DNA of 64,000 nucleotides from an uncultured Eubacteriales bacterium (GCA_902793605.1 CADBEB010000002.1:124001-188000), one strand, 5' to 3'. Positions 7,148-15,947 are shown, counted from the stretch's first letter. Translations and numbers: made by a program. The notes: generated by a model from the sequence alone, not told the origin.

Positions 7148-9619
7148 TCAGGAACGTCGGGAATACGTGAATTCTGCTTCCGCGGTTCCGATACCATCCG
7201 CAGTGACTGACAGGCTGCATTTTCCTTCATCATATCCCGAACGAAGAATCACCATGGCACGTCCCCTGTACGTGACAGCAGAGGAATCCGTATAGTCTTC
7301 TTCTGTGACAGGATTGCCGGAACCAAATCCGGCAAGTGTGCATGCACCGGTTACTTTTGCGTGCAGCGCCACCTCCGCGTCCGGAACCACATGTCCGTCC
7401 CGGTCAACGATCTCGACCGCAACATAAATCAGATCGTGTCCGTCCGCAAGTGCGTCAGAACGTTCCGGGATCAACCGGACGCCCGACGGGGCTCCTGTCG
7501 TTTCGAGCGTATCCCGGCTGATTTCCTTTCCGTCCTGATAGCTTATTGCGACAACGCAGCCCGGCTGGTAAACCGTATCGAAACGGACGCTGCGGGGCAA
7601 CGGTTTTTCTGTTGAAACCCTTTTTCTGCCGATGCTTTTCCCATTGACCAGCACTTCCACTTCTTCTGCTCCTGAAAACACGACCAGTTCCACAGGCGCG
7701 CCCTCAGCTCCCTGATAGTTCCAGCAGGGAAGGACCGCAGGAAACCCCCACATGCTGACAAGCTCGGTTTTCCCATACGTGTCGGGGTGCATGGAATACA
7801 GATATGTCTTCCTGCTTCCCCATACAACGCTTCTGTATGCTCCCTGCGGCAGCATCCGTCCTGTGATATCAAAATCAGCGTCATTCGCTGTCCGCCAGGG
7901 ATAGGGCGAGGTCTCCTGAGGCATCAGATCCCACGGATGCTTCGGAGCCTCCGGGTCATCCGCATCAAAAAACGCGGCTTTTCCGATCCCCGCCTCTCCG
8001 AGGTAATCCCATGCTGTCCATGTGAAATCACCGATCACGTAAGGCAGGCGCTCAACCAGCGGCCAGCGGTAGCCGATCTCCTTCGGGAAGTTTTCCGATC
8101 CAAGGATCACCCGTTCCGGAAACATCTCATGATCCCGTTCATAAAGATCTTCCATATAGTTATATCCGACCACGTCCAGTCCGTTTGTAAAAGGTTCCGT
8201 GCCTTTTTCCCAAAGAGTTTCAGCTTCGTCTTCACCGCTGTTCTGCGCCTGGTTGCGTCCCTTTGCGAGTGCGTCATCGAGCCCGCTCCAGAACGAACAG
8301 ATCCCGTTGCTGACAGGCCTTGTCCCATCCAGCGACCGAATGGTTTCAGCAAGCCTTGTTGCTCTTGCATATCCGCCGCCCAAGCCTCCGCGCTCGGGAA
8401 TCTCATTGCCCGTTGACCACATGATCACAGAGGGATGCGTCCTGTCCCTTTTGACGAATGAACTCAGATCGCGTTCCCAGTCAGACGCGAAAAACTGATT
8501 GTAATCCCCGGCGCGTTTTCCCATGGACCAGGCGTCAAAAGCCTCATCAAAGACATACATCCCGATCCTGTCGCATGCCTCGATCAGCGCTGCTGAAGGC
8601 GGATTGTGCGCAGTACGGATCGCGTTGAATCCAACCTCTTTAAGTTTTCTGATTTTTCTCTCCTCGATCTTTGTCATTGTGACCGCGCCCAGCAGACCGT
8701 TATCATGATGCAGGCATCCGCCTTTCAGCTTGACACTCTTCCCGTTGATCCGGAGTCCGCGTATGGGATCCGCCGTAACCGTACGGATGCCGAACAGCAC
8801 CTCCGCTTCATCTGTCGTCGGGCTTTCTTCCCTGACAAAATGCGTCCTGTAGGCGCCGAGATCCTTCACCGCGGCCCTGATACGATACAGATTTGGATGG
8901 TCTGCATCCCAAAGCAGGGGATCCTTTATACTGAATGCCATCCTGGCCGTCTCCGTCACACCGGGGCATACCTGTATAACGCGCTTTGTTTCCGCTACCA
9001 GTATATCCGTCCCTTCTCTAAAAAGGGATACCGTAACTTCCGCGAGCCTGTTGCCTAATCCCGCGTTTTTCACCTCGACCAGGGTTTCCAGGAAAGCATA
9101 ATGGTCTGATATTTCCTTTGTATATGCATAGATCCCGTCAGGAATGATATGCACTCTTGGACCATGCAGGAGCTTTACGCCCCGGTACAGGCCGGAACCC
9201 GTGTACCATCTCGAATTAGGCTGCATGCTCGTATTGACGTTTACAGTAATCCTGTTTTCTTCGCCAAAGGTCACGCAGTCTGTCAGATCACAGTAGAACG
9301 GGGCATAGCCGTTATGGCAAAGAGCAGCTTTGCTTCCGTTAATCTCCACCGTCGCGTTCATCATCGCTCCGTCAAACAGGAGCCCCACGCACTCATTCTC
9401 CCATTCTTTCGGGAAAAGAACGAATTTTATATAGTTCGAAAGTCCGCCGGAAAAATATCCCATGTCCACTCCGGCGGGGGCGTCTGCGGACACCGGTGTT
9501 CCGATCATTCCGTCATGAGGCAGGTTTACAGGAATCCCCGGTGTGTTTTCAAGCATTGTTAAGCTGTCCAGCCAGCCCCTGCGAAACATCCATTCCCTGT
9601 CCAGATCAACCGCTTTCAT
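7148..9619 (-). CDS. Glycoside hydrolase family 2 enzyme
   Basis: 823 residues. Domain order fits the bacterial GH2 type that carries a DUF4982 and a C-terminal Ig-like module: sugar-binding jelly roll (about 1-150), Ig-like (150-275), TIM barrel (280-560), then DUF4982/Ig-like modules (about 600-820). The catalytic acid/base is Glu406 in WSTGNE; Glu509 in ILGSEN is the likely nucleophile. It should cleave beta-galactoside or beta-glucuronide type bonds; the sequence does not fix the sugar. No signal peptide, so it acts in the cytoplasm on imported oligosaccharides. AGGGGAC precedes the ATG. It stands alone, 131 bases upstream of the broken hydrolase gene. Confidence 0.88.
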   Translation of the reverse strand: MKAVDLDREWMFRRGWLDSLTMLENTPGIPVNLPHDGMIGTPVSADAPAGVDMGYFSGGLSNYIKFVLFPKEWENECVGLLFDGAMMNATVEINGSKAALCHNGYAPFYCDLTDCVTFGEENRITVNVNTSMQPNSRWYTGSGLYRGVKLLHGPRVHIIPDGIYAYTKEISDHYAFLETLVEVKNAGLGNRLAEVTVSLFREGTDILVAETKRVIQVCPGVTETARMAFSIKDPLLWDADHPNLYRIRAAVKDLGAYRTHFVREESPTTDEAEVLFGIRTVTADPIRGLRINGKSVKLKGGCLHHDNGLLGAVTMTKIEERKIRKLKEVGFNAIRTAHNPPSAALIEACDRIGMYVFDEAFDAWSMGKRAGDYNQFFASDWERDLSSFVKRDRTHPSVIMWSTGNEIPERGGLGGGYARATRLAETIRSLDGTRPVSNGICSFWSGLDDALAKGRNQAQNSGEDEAETLWEKGTEPFTNGLDVVGYNYMEDLYERDHEMFPERVILGSENFPKEIGYRWPLVERLPYVIGDFTWTAWDYLGEAGIGKAAFFDADDPEAPKHPWDLMPQETSPYPWRTANDADFDITGRMLPQGAYRSVVWGSRKTYLYSMHPDTYGKTELVSMWGFPAVLPCWNYQGAEGAPVELVVFSGAEEVEVLVNGKSIGRKRVSTEKPLPRSVRFDTVYQPGCVVAISYQDGKEISRDTLETTGAPSGVRLIPERSDALADGHDLIYVAVEIVDRDGHVVPDAEVALHAKVTGACTLAGFGSGNPVTEEDYTDSSAVTYRGRAMVILRSGYDEGKCSLSVTADGIGTAEAEFTYSRRS

Positions 9620-9682
9620 ATACTGTCCCCTATATTATTGCTCTTTTCTCTGCTGTTATCAGTGGATTACAGATGCTGTATA

Positions 9683-10132
9683 CTACGATGAAATTGTCAG
9701 GGCGAGTTCGATTTCGTCTTCGTCCTCATTGCCGGTTGCGGAAAAACCCTTGCTTTCATAGAGCTTTCTCGCGGCCGGATTCTTTTTGTTGCAGGTCAGC
9801 GCTACCCGGTCCGAGCTGCCGAAGGGCTTCGTGCGGATGTATTCGATGACCCGGTCCATGGCGTCGCTGCCGTAGCCGCGCCCCTGGACGGATTCGTCAA
9901 TCATCATATGCCAGATGTCATACTCGGGGATATCCCGGTCATAGATGACCATGACATACCCGATCATTTTTCCTTCCGCGTAGATCCCGAAGGGCTGGCA
10001 CTGGTCCCGGTAGACATAGGCCTGCGCGAGGCTCCGGATCGGGTGGGAAACAAAATCCTCCTGCCCCGGCGCCAGCCGGAGGCGGAAGGCATCCAGGAAG
10101 TTCTTCTCCGTGATTGCCCTGAGTTCTGTCAT
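9683..10132 (-). CDS. GNAT acetyltransferase, polyamine-acetyltransferase-like
   Basis: 149 residues from the ATG at 10132, chosen because AGGAGAGGA lies 9 bases upstream; the frame stays open further upstream without a comparable site. The protein opens MTELRAITEKNFLDAFRLRL and contains YAEGKMIGYVMVIYD, the motif A loop SVQGRGYGSDAMDRVI (Q-x-x-G-x-G, about 92-107) and the terminal ARKLYESKGF. The organisation matches spermine/spermidine N-acetyltransferases of the BltD/PaiA kind, which acetylate polyamines with acetyl-CoA; the precise acceptor remains unproven. Confidence 0.8.
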   Translation of the reverse strand: MTELRAITEKNFLDAFRLRLAPGQEDFVSHPIRSLAQAYVYRDQCQPFGIYAEGKMIGYVMVIYDRDIPEYDIWHMMIDESVQGRGYGSDAMDRVIEYIRTKPFGSSDRVALTCNKKNPAARKLYESKGFSATGNEDEDEIELALTISS

Positions 10133-10287
10133 GAAATTCTGTCCTCTCCTGTTTGTCCGTATACTATCACGAAATGCCGGCTGAAGGCTTCCGCCTGCCC
10201 CGGCGTTTTCCCGCTTCCTGTGCAAAATACATGACTGTCAGTTCATATTCTACCGCGACCGATCGGCTGCTTCAAGTGATTTTTCGC

Positions 10288-10316
10288 TTGCCAGTCATTG
10301 CGGGATCTGGGATAAT
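10288..10316 (+). promoter_or_regulatory. Promoter of the GNAT/flavin reductase pair
   Basis: -35 TTGCCA (10288-10293), 17-nt spacer, -10 GATAAT (10311-10316), 24 bases before the first gene. Confidence 0.6.
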
Positions 10317-10339
10317 GAGGGATAACGGGAGGGAAGCAT

Positions 10340-10759
10340 ATGATTCAATACACAGACCGGATCACCCCGGAAGAGTATATGGAACTGCGCAGGAAAGTCG
10401 GCTGGATGGAATTTCCGATCGAGGAAGCAAAAGCCTGCGTGGAGAACGCGTATTTCGTGATCTGTGTCCGGGAGGATGAAAAGGCGATCGGCGTTGTCCG
10501 CCTGCTCTGGGATGGCGGATATGTTGCGTTTCTCTCTGACCTGGTCGTGGATCCCGCGTATCAGGGGCAGGGGATCGGCCGGAAGCTGGTGGAGACCGTC
10601 ATCCAGAGGATCAGGGATACCATGAAGCCCGGATATAAAGTGAAACTGACACTCAATTCCTCCAGGGGGAAGGAACCCTTCTACGAGAAATTCGGATTCA
10701 GGGAGCGCCCGAATGAGGACGCGGGGGCAGCCATGGACCAGTGGCTGATCCGGCCATAA
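10340..10759 (+). CDS. GNAT family N-acetyltransferase
   Basis: 139 residues, a minimal single-domain GNAT. Strand beta-4 and the acetyl-CoA loop are clear: SDLVVDPAYQGQGIGRKLVE (about 67-86, with the Q-G-Q-G-I-G pyrophosphate loop), then the C-terminal EPFYEKFGFRERP signature (about 112-124). GGGAGGG lies 7 bases before the ATG. A good sigma-A promoter is seen at 10288. The gene is followed after 12 bases by a flavin reductase family gene on the same transcript; no functional link between the two can be read from the sequence. Confidence 0.85.
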   Translation: MIQYTDRITPEEYMELRRKVGWMEFPIEEAKACVENAYFVICVREDEKAIGVVRLLWDGGYVAFLSDLVVDPAYQGQGIGRKLVETVIQRIRDTMKPGYKVKLTLNSSRGKEPFYEKFGFRERPNEDAGAAMDQWLIRP

Positions 10760-10771
10760 AGGAGGACCATC

Positions 10772-11344
10772 GTGGAAAAGACGAAGAGAAGATCGGTTAA
10801 TCCGGTCTTTTCAATGTGCGTACAGCCGTCTTTTATCATCGGGACCAGCAATGAAGACGGTTCTGAGAATTTCGCGCCGATCACCTGGGTCAGCGTCACC
10901 CATGAGGAAGGGGACGGATACCTGCTGGTGATCAGCATGTTCGGGTCCAAGATGACAAAGCAGAATGTCCTGCGGACGGGCATATTCAGCGCGAACCTGG
11001 TCAGCACGGATATGCTGCCTTTAATGGACTATTTTGGTTCGCACCATGCCAAAGACGGAAAAAAGGACGGCATTTCCTATGCCGTCAGCCGCGGAGAAGT
11101 CCTGGATGTGCCGGTGCTGGATGAAAGCAGGTGGGTCTATGAATGCGAAGTGGAAAAGACGGTGGAAACCGGTGATTCCACGACGTTTTTCTGCCGCATC
11201 CGGAACATCCAGATGGACGAACGGCTTGTGTGCCGGGATACGTTTGACGTCGACCTGACCGTCCTGGATCCGGTCATCTATTCAGGCAAATACCACAGCA
11301 TCGGGAAACTGCTCGGAGATATCGGCGATTTCCTGAAAGACTGA
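10772..11344 (+). CDS. Flavin reductase family protein
   Basis: 190 residues of the FMN-binding split-barrel flavin reductase-like family. It starts at GTG 10772, supported by AAGGAGG. Recognisable pieces are FIIGTSNEDGSENFAPITWVS (split around 22-42, the NxDGxxN-x-AP(I/M/F) signature of this family), VISMFGSKMTKQNVLRTG (about 54-71) and FSANLVSTDMLP. Members use NAD(P)H to reduce flavins or bind flavin as electron carriers; a substrate cannot be assigned. Co-transcribed with the GNAT just upstream. Confidence 0.82.
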   Translation: MEKTKRRSVNPVFSMCVQPSFIIGTSNEDGSENFAPITWVSVTHEEGDGYLLVISMFGSKMTKQNVLRTGIFSANLVSTDMLPLMDYFGSHHAKDGKKDGISYAVSRGEVLDVPVLDESRWVYECEVEKTVETGDSTTFFCRIRNIQMDERLVCRDTFDVDLTVLDPVIYSGKYHSIGKLLGDIGDFLKD

Positions 11345-11368
11345 TCTTTCAGCAAAACAAAAAAGGCC

Positions 11369-11399
11369 TTGACTCTGACGTTACGTCATACTTTATGAT
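11369..11399 (+). promoter_or_regulatory. MerR-type promoter with 19-bp spacer and operator
   Basis: -35 TTGACT (11369-11374) and -10 TATGAT (11394-11399) are separated by 19 bases, two more than ideal. The spacer holds the perfect palindrome TGACGTTACGTCA (11376-11388). Overlong spacers with a central dyad are the hallmark of promoters activated by MerR proteins through DNA untwisting. The adjacent gene is a MerR regulator, so autoregulation is expected. Confidence 0.85.
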
Positions 11400-11430
11400 A
11401 AGATGACCACGAGGGAAGGAGGCAGGCGCC

Positions 11431-12165
11431 ATGATGACGGTCCATGAGGTGAGCCGGCTGACAGGGGTGAGTATACGCACCCTGCAGTACTATGACAGGA
11501 TCGGCCTTTTGCATCCGGCGGAATATACCGATGCAGGCTACAGGCTGTATGACGATGCAGCCCTGGAGACCCTTCAGCAGATCCTCCTGTTCCGGGAACT
11601 GGAATTCCCGCTGAAAGATATCCGGCGGATCATCCAGAGTCCTTCCTTTGACCGGCGGAAAGCGCTGGATCAGCAGATCACGCTGCTTGAAATGAAAAAG
11701 GAGCACCTGGACAACCTGATTTGCCTTGCCCGTGAGATCAAAACAACAGGAGCGAAAGCGAATATGGATTTCTCGGCCTTTGACTCAAAGAAGATGGATG
11801 AATATGCCGCGAAGGCAAAAGAGACCTGGGGGGAGACCCCGGCGTATCAGGAATTTGAACAGAAAACCAAAGGAAAATCCAAAGCGGAAATGATGGAAGT
11901 GAACAGGCAGATGATGGACATTTTTGCCGAATTCGGCGCGATCCGGAACGGGGACCCCGCCTCGGCGGAAGCCCGGGCGCTGGTCCGGAAACTGCAGGAT
12001 TTCATCTCAGCCCACTACTATACCTGCACCGACCGGATCCTTTCCGGACTCGGGCAGATGTATGCTGCCGGAGGCGAGATGACGGACAACATCGACCGCT
12101 GTGGCGGGGAAGGGACGGCAGTGTTTGCCAGCCGGGCGATCAGGGTATTCTGTGACCGGCCATGA
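11431..12165 (+). CDS. MerR family regulator with TipAS domain
   Basis: 244 residues. Residues 3-70 form the MerR winged helix-turn-helix (VHEVSRLTGVSIRTLQYYDRIGLL, then GYRLYDD); 75-110 is the coiled dimer helix; 120-240 is a TipAS effector-binding domain (WGETPAYQEFEQKT, DFISAHYYTCT, MYAAGGEMTDNID). TipAS domains capture diverse, often thiopeptide-like or hydrophobic drugs and switch the protein to an activator. AAGGAGG lies 8 bases before the ATG. Its own promoter (11369-11399) has the expected 19-bp spacer. The nearby MATE pump and APH-like kinase fit a drug-response setting, but no copy of the operator is obvious near them. Confidence 0.9.
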   Translation: MMTVHEVSRLTGVSIRTLQYYDRIGLLHPAEYTDAGYRLYDDAALETLQQILLFRELEFPLKDIRRIIQSPSFDRRKALDQQITLLEMKKEHLDNLICLAREIKTTGAKANMDFSAFDSKKMDEYAAKAKETWGETPAYQEFEQKTKGKSKAEMMEVNRQMMDIFAEFGAIRNGDPASAEARALVRKLQDFISAHYYTCTDRILSGLGQMYAAGGEMTDNIDRCGGEGTAVFASRAIRVFCDRP

Positions 12166-12176
12166 AGCAAACAAAT

Positions 12177-12212
12177 GAGGCGCAGCGATCACATGCTGCG
12201 TCTTCATTTTTT
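12177..12212 (+). terminator. Rho-independent terminator
   Basis: Stem GAGGCGCAGC / GCTGCGTCTT with two G-T pairs, 8-nt loop, then TTTTTT. It terminates the MerR transcript. Confidence 0.7.
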
Positions 12213-12266
12213 ATCCGGCAACCGGAATGGTATGCCCACTGTTGATCGTTCGTATCTTCTCCGTTT

Positions 12267-13085
12267 TCAGTTCAATTCATCAAGCAGAATGTAGTACCTG
12301 AGTTTTTCTTCATCTTTCGGTATTCCGGCTGCCAGGAACAGGTCGTCCGGATGAATGTTCGGATAAATTTTTCCGTAGTGCCCGTCGCTGTTGTGTTTCA
12401 GGCTCCGCCAGCCCAGCGCCAGATCCATCCAGCGGTCACCGGCGCCGGCATTGCCCACGTCAATAAATCCCGTAAATTTTTTCCCGTCTGTGAAGAGGTT
12501 CGGCAGGCAGAAATCCCCATGTGTTACCACACGGTCCTGCGTTGGCTGATGGCTTTTCAGCCAGTCCAGGAGAGCCTGCGGGTTTTCAAACCCGCCCGGG
12601 CCGAAGGTTTCCGGTTCGCAGTCGGAAGGATCAAAATGTCCTGTCCTGATTGCCTTTTCGGCATGGGAGAGGTTGCCGGCCACCGTCCTCTCAAACGGGC
12701 AGTCACAAACGGGAATCGACCACAGAATATGCAGCGCTTCAGCCATACAGTCAAGCAACAGGGCAGGTTGATTCATAATATCGGGTTTGCACAGTTCCTT
12801 TCCCTGAATGCGCGTCATAAGCAGCCAGTCCCGGCCATTCCACACCTCATGGGCAGCCACCTGCGGAACAGGTGCTTTTCCGGCAAACCACTGCAGGATC
12901 TGAACATCCGCGATATCCCGGCCTTCCGCGGGACGGATTTTCAGCACATAATCATCAAAAAGCAATACCCGGGCTCCTGATTTTCCAAGTCCGTCCGTTT
13001 TCCCGTTCTGCCTGCCAAGGATGGCTTCTATCGAAGGCGGCAGGATCCCGTCGTGGTCATTTATTTTGAAGGAATTATCATTCAT
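12267..13085 (-). CDS. Aminoglycoside O-phosphotransferase, APH(3')-like
   Basis: 272 residues, the usual length of APH(3') kinases. Visible: ATP-binding Lys49 in YVLKI, the catalytic loop VVTHGDFCLPNLF with Asp191 and Asn196 (Brenner motif HGDxxxxN), the metal ligand in FIDVG (Asp209), a GDRWMDLAL segment that follows the DxG motif in APH(3') enzymes, and the C-terminal RYYILLDELN. These enzymes transfer phosphate from ATP to the 3'-OH of aminoglycosides such as kanamycin and neomycin. It is on the chromosome without mobile elements nearby, so it looks intrinsic. It directly follows the GyrI-like gene (6-base gap), suggesting one operon. Activity on drugs is not proven. Confidence 0.83.
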   Translation of the reverse strand: MNDNSFKINDHDGILPPSIEAILGRQNGKTDGLGKSGARVLLFDDYVLKIRPAEGRDIADVQILQWFAGKAPVPQVAAHEVWNGRDWLLMTRIQGKELCKPDIMNQPALLLDCMAEALHILWSIPVCDCPFERTVAGNLSHAEKAIRTGHFDPSDCEPETFGPGGFENPQALLDWLKSHQPTQDRVVTHGDFCLPNLFTDGKKFTGFIDVGNAGAGDRWMDLALGWRSLKHNSDGHYGKIYPNIHPDDLFLAAGIPKDEEKLRYYILLDELN

Positions 13086-13091
13086 GGCTCA

Positions 13092-13454
13092 TTATTCCTT
13101 CCCGGATCTGTAATACCTGATCTCGCAGTCTCCTGCCTCCGTGAACGTTTCGATTTCATACGTCAGGCTGCCGTCCTCATAAATCTGATTATAAATCCGG
13201 CTCAGCTCAGCGGTCTTTCCGCAGACGGTTATCCAGTCGTCATCAGGCAGTTCAACCTCACAATTTGCCTGATCAATGATCCCGTCTTTCAGCCCGATCA
13301 CATACTCGATGCTGTTATCTGTCCAGTTATACCCGAGCCCTCTCAGATTCTCCAGCCCGTATTTTTCTGACATCCCGTCCCAGAATGCCCCGATTGTTTC
13401 ATACTGAGCCCCATTTTCTGTTGAAAATACTTTGGATACGCCTGTGAATACCAT
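13092..13454 (-). CDS. GyrI-like effector-binding domain protein
   Basis: 120 residues from the ATG at 13454, favoured by AGAAGGGAGAG 9 bases upstream; a longer start at 13493 lacks this. The product is a compact GyrI/SOUL-like small-molecule binding domain: VSTENG-type opening strand, GAFWDGMSEKYG helix (about 22-33), YVIGLKDG strand (about 51-58), DWITVCGKT (about 74-82) and a C-terminal EIRYYRSG strand. Family members bind drugs or other hydrophobic cations, alone or fused to AraC regulators. At 120 residues it is shorter than the common 150-160. It lies between a GNAT and the APH-like kinase in what appears to be one minus-strand operon. Confidence 0.7.
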   Translation of the reverse strand: MVFTGVSKVFSTENGAQYETIGAFWDGMSEKYGLENLRGLGYNWTDNSIEYVIGLKDGIIDQANCEVELPDDDWITVCGKTAELSRIYNQIYEDGSLTYEIETFTEAGDCEIRYYRSGKE

Positions 13455-13520
13455 ATTGCCGGTCTCTCCCTTCTGTCTTTTGCCATACAGCATACGGGCA
13501 TTCGCTACAGAATTCCATGC

Positions 13521-13736
13521 TTATTCCGTATCAATATGGTTCTGTATCGAATCCTTGCAGACATCCACCCAATTACACATAGGTATCCTTCCGGATCGGG
13601 TTTCCCTGTTCATCCCGCCGGAAGAATACGTTCTGCCGCAGGTACGCTTTATGCAGTCAAGGAAAACATGCTTTCCGTGCTTCAAACCATCTTCCCTGAA
13701 TGCGCATATATCTGTACACTGACGAATTTCCTCCAT
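13521..13736 (-). CDS. Doubtful small ORF, 71 residues
   Basis: An open frame with five cysteines, beginning 10 bases after the GNAT stop and ending 66 bases before the GyrI-like gene, in the same direction. I do not recognise the product and there is no convincing ribosome binding site before the ATG, although GGAGGAAAT lies just inside it. It could be a real small protein, a degraded gene remnant or chance. Without it the stretch 13455-13746 has no gene. Confidence 0.25.
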   Translation of the reverse strand: MEEIRQCTDICAFREDGLKHGKHVFLDCIKRTCGRTYSSGGMNRETRSGRIPMCNWVDVCKDSIQNHIDTE

Positions 13737-13746
13737 CGACGTTCAC

Positions 13747-14295
13747 TCAGAGCTTTTTCATCATCCAGTAGGCATCCGCATAGCTTCCGTCTTTGTATTT
13801 CATATTGTCAGGGAAAGTGCCGTATTTCCTGAATCCCAGTTTTTCATACAGGGCAATGGCCTGATCGTTTCCTGCGATGACTTCAAGCTCTGCCTGCTCA
13901 TACCCCAGTTTCCGGGCCACTTCAAGGATGGTTTCGAGCATCACTTTCCCGATCCCCCTGCCGCAGTACTCCTGGTACAATGCGATCCCCAAATCACATC
14001 TGTGCCGGTACCTGCTGAGTCCCCCCACACGCATCAGCGAACAGTTTCCGGCATGTTTGCCGTCAACAATTGCCACCAGCATGAGTTCTCTTTCCGCGTC
14101 AATCCTGCCCTGCAGGAATTCCCGTTCCTGCTCTTCCGTCAATGAAACCTCCTCCGGTTCGCGAATCATCCAGGGGGTTTCTTCAGCAACGACTTTCAGG
14201 TATCTGATCAGATCGGAAGCATCACTTAACTCAGCATTCCGGAGAATAAACGGGTTTCCGTTTTTATCCGTGTAACTCTTTGCCTCGAATCTCAT
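13747..14295 (-). CDS. GNAT family N-acetyltransferase
   Basis: 182 residues. GNAT fold with IRNAELSDASDLIRYLK at the N terminus (about 17-33, preceded by NGNPFIL), VAIVDGKHAGNCSLMRVGG (about 73-91), the HRCDLGIALYQEYCGRGIGKVMLETILE region containing the acetyl-CoA loop CGRGIG (about 97-124), and AIALYEKLGFRKYGTFPDNMK (about 146-166). The last part is typical of the RimJ/YjaB-like subgroup with a C-terminal DAYWMMKKL. GAGGAGG precedes the ATG by 6 bases. First gene of a probable minus-strand operon leading to the GyrI-like and APH-like genes, a grouping that suggests small-molecule modification. Confidence 0.85.
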   Translation of the reverse strand: MRFEAKSYTDKNGNPFILRNAELSDASDLIRYLKVVAEETPWMIREPEEVSLTEEQEREFLQGRIDAERELMLVAIVDGKHAGNCSLMRVGGLSRYRHRCDLGIALYQEYCGRGIGKVMLETILEVARKLGYEQAELEVIAGNDQAIALYEKLGFRKYGTFPDNMKYKDGSYADAYWMMKKL

Positions 14296-14410
14296 AAATA
14301 TCCTCCTCGGTAATGAATATCGAAAACAGTCTTTCGATAAATCGCATCAAATATCCTGTAAAGGATACCATGGAGCTGCGGCGCGCGGATGCCGGGCGCG
14401 GCGTTCCGCT

Positions 14411-15772
14411 TCAGTTCTCTGCGGCCTTCATCTCCCGCCAGATCAGCATATACATCGTGATAAAGCAGAGGGAGGCGCCGGTCACCTGGCTGATCAGTTC
14501 CGCCCAGAACACCCCGTTCACACCCAGGCCTGCTCCCGGGAGCAGCAGCGTCAGCGGCGCTACCAGCACCACCTTGCGCAGCATGGAAAAAATGAGCGCC
14601 TGTTTCGGCCGGTTCAGTGCCACAAAGGTGGTCTGCCCCGTCTGCTGGAGCGCCATAAAGGGGAACGCGCCGAAATAGATCCGGGCGCATTCAACCGTTT
14701 TTCCGATCAGTTCCCCGTCCGTTGTGAACAGGCTGATCACCAGGCGCGGAGCGAACATGATCAGCGCCCACATCGCGATATTGACGAAGAGTCCGCACAG
14801 GAAGATAAAGCGGATACATTCCGCTACCCGGCGGTACTGTTTCGCGCCGTAATTGTAGCTCATTACGCTTTGCCCGCCGGCAACCACCCCGCCGTTGGGC
14901 AGGCTGATGATTTCGCGGATGGAGTTGATCAGGCTCATGGCACCGATATACAGCGTGCTCGCTGCGCCGCCCCATGCTTTCAGCATAATGTTGACGAGCG
15001 CCTGGGTCAGGCTGTTGGTCACCCTGAACGTGAAACCGGTCAGCCCCAGTTTCACAATACTGCGCAGCTGCGCGCGGTCAATCAGCAGGCGCCTGAGCCG
15101 CAGCGGCGCGTGCCGGCTCCGCAGGAACGCCAGCACCCAGACCGCGCTCACGGTCTGGGAAACCACCGTTGCAAGTGCTGCGCCGGCAATTCCCATATGG
15201 AAGGTATAAATCATCAGATAATCCAGAACGATATTCAGCGCCGCGCCGATGATCACCGTCACCATCCCGGTCCGCGGAAAGCCTTGGGCGTTGATAAACG
15301 GATTCATCCCCAGGCTGATCAGGACCGGTACCGTACCGAGCACATAAATCCGGAAATACGCGAGTGCGGAAGGAAGCGTTTCATCATCTCCGCCAAGCAG
15401 CCGCAGGATTCCCGGCGCTGCCGCATAGAGCACCACCGAAAGAAACACACCGATGATCAGCAGCATCGTGAAAGCCGTGCCCATGATCCGCTCGGCTTTA
15501 TCATCACAGTTCTCGCCCCGGGCAATGGTCGCCAGCGTTGCGCCGCCGGTGCTGCAGAGGTTTGCAAACGCTCCGATCAGCGTGATCAGCGGAAAACAGA
15601 CCCCCAGGCCTGTCAGTGCAATCGTTCCGCCCCCCGGCATACGGCCGATATACATCCTGTCCACAATGCTGTAAAGCACGTGGACAAGCTCGGCCAGCAT
15701 CATCGGCAGGCCGAGCCTGAGAATATTCCCGGACACCTTTCCCCGGGAGAAGTCGCCCTTGCGAAGCGTCAT
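14411..15772 (-). CDS. MATE family efflux transporter
   Basis: 453 residues from the ATG at 15772 (AAAGG 8 bases upstream; an in-frame GTG three codons earlier is the alternative). Twelve membrane helices are visible as hydrophobic blocks. The N terminus has the NorM/DinF-like start GNILRLGLPMMLAELVHVLYSIVDRMYIG, and PNGGVVAGGQSVMSYNYGAKQYRR (split about 291-314) matches the linker before helix 8 in the MATE family. MATE proteins expel drugs and cationic metabolites in exchange for Na+ or H+. It is monocistronic, between the DUF6054 operon and the GNAT gene. Confidence 0.9.
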   Translation of the reverse strand: MTLRKGDFSRGKVSGNILRLGLPMMLAELVHVLYSIVDRMYIGRMPGGGTIALTGLGVCFPLITLIGAFANLCSTGGATLATIARGENCDDKAERIMGTAFTMLLIIGVFLSVVLYAAAPGILRLLGGDDETLPSALAYFRIYVLGTVPVLISLGMNPFINAQGFPRTGMVTVIIGAALNIVLDYLMIYTFHMGIAGAALATVVSQTVSAVWVLAFLRSRHAPLRLRRLLIDRAQLRSIVKLGLTGFTFRVTNSLTQALVNIMLKAWGGAASTLYIGAMSLINSIREIISLPNGGVVAGGQSVMSYNYGAKQYRRVAECIRFIFLCGLFVNIAMWALIMFAPRLVISLFTTDGELIGKTVECARIYFGAFPFMALQQTGQTTFVALNRPKQALIFSMLRKVVLVAPLTLLLPGAGLGVNGVFWAELISQVTGASLCFITMYMLIWREMKAAEN

Positions 15773-15924
15773 CCGCAACACCTTTCAGCCGTCTCCGCGG
15801 CCGGAATCCTTTCCGGGCAGTCTGCACACGGCAGATTGCTTTTCTGATGCATTATATCCAATTGACCGGCGAATTGTCCACCGGGATTGATACGGAAACA
15901 CAGTCTGTCGTATGGAATGGGAAA

Positions 15925-15947
15925 TCCCCGCCGAAAACCGGCGGGGA
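15925..15947 (-). terminator. Probable terminator after the DUF6054 gene
   Basis: 8-bp GC stem CCCCGCCG/CGGCGGGG plus one A-T pair, 5-nt loop, followed on the minus strand only by ATTTCC. It is 75 bases past the DUF6054 stop. The weak U-tract makes this uncertain. Confidence 0.4.
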
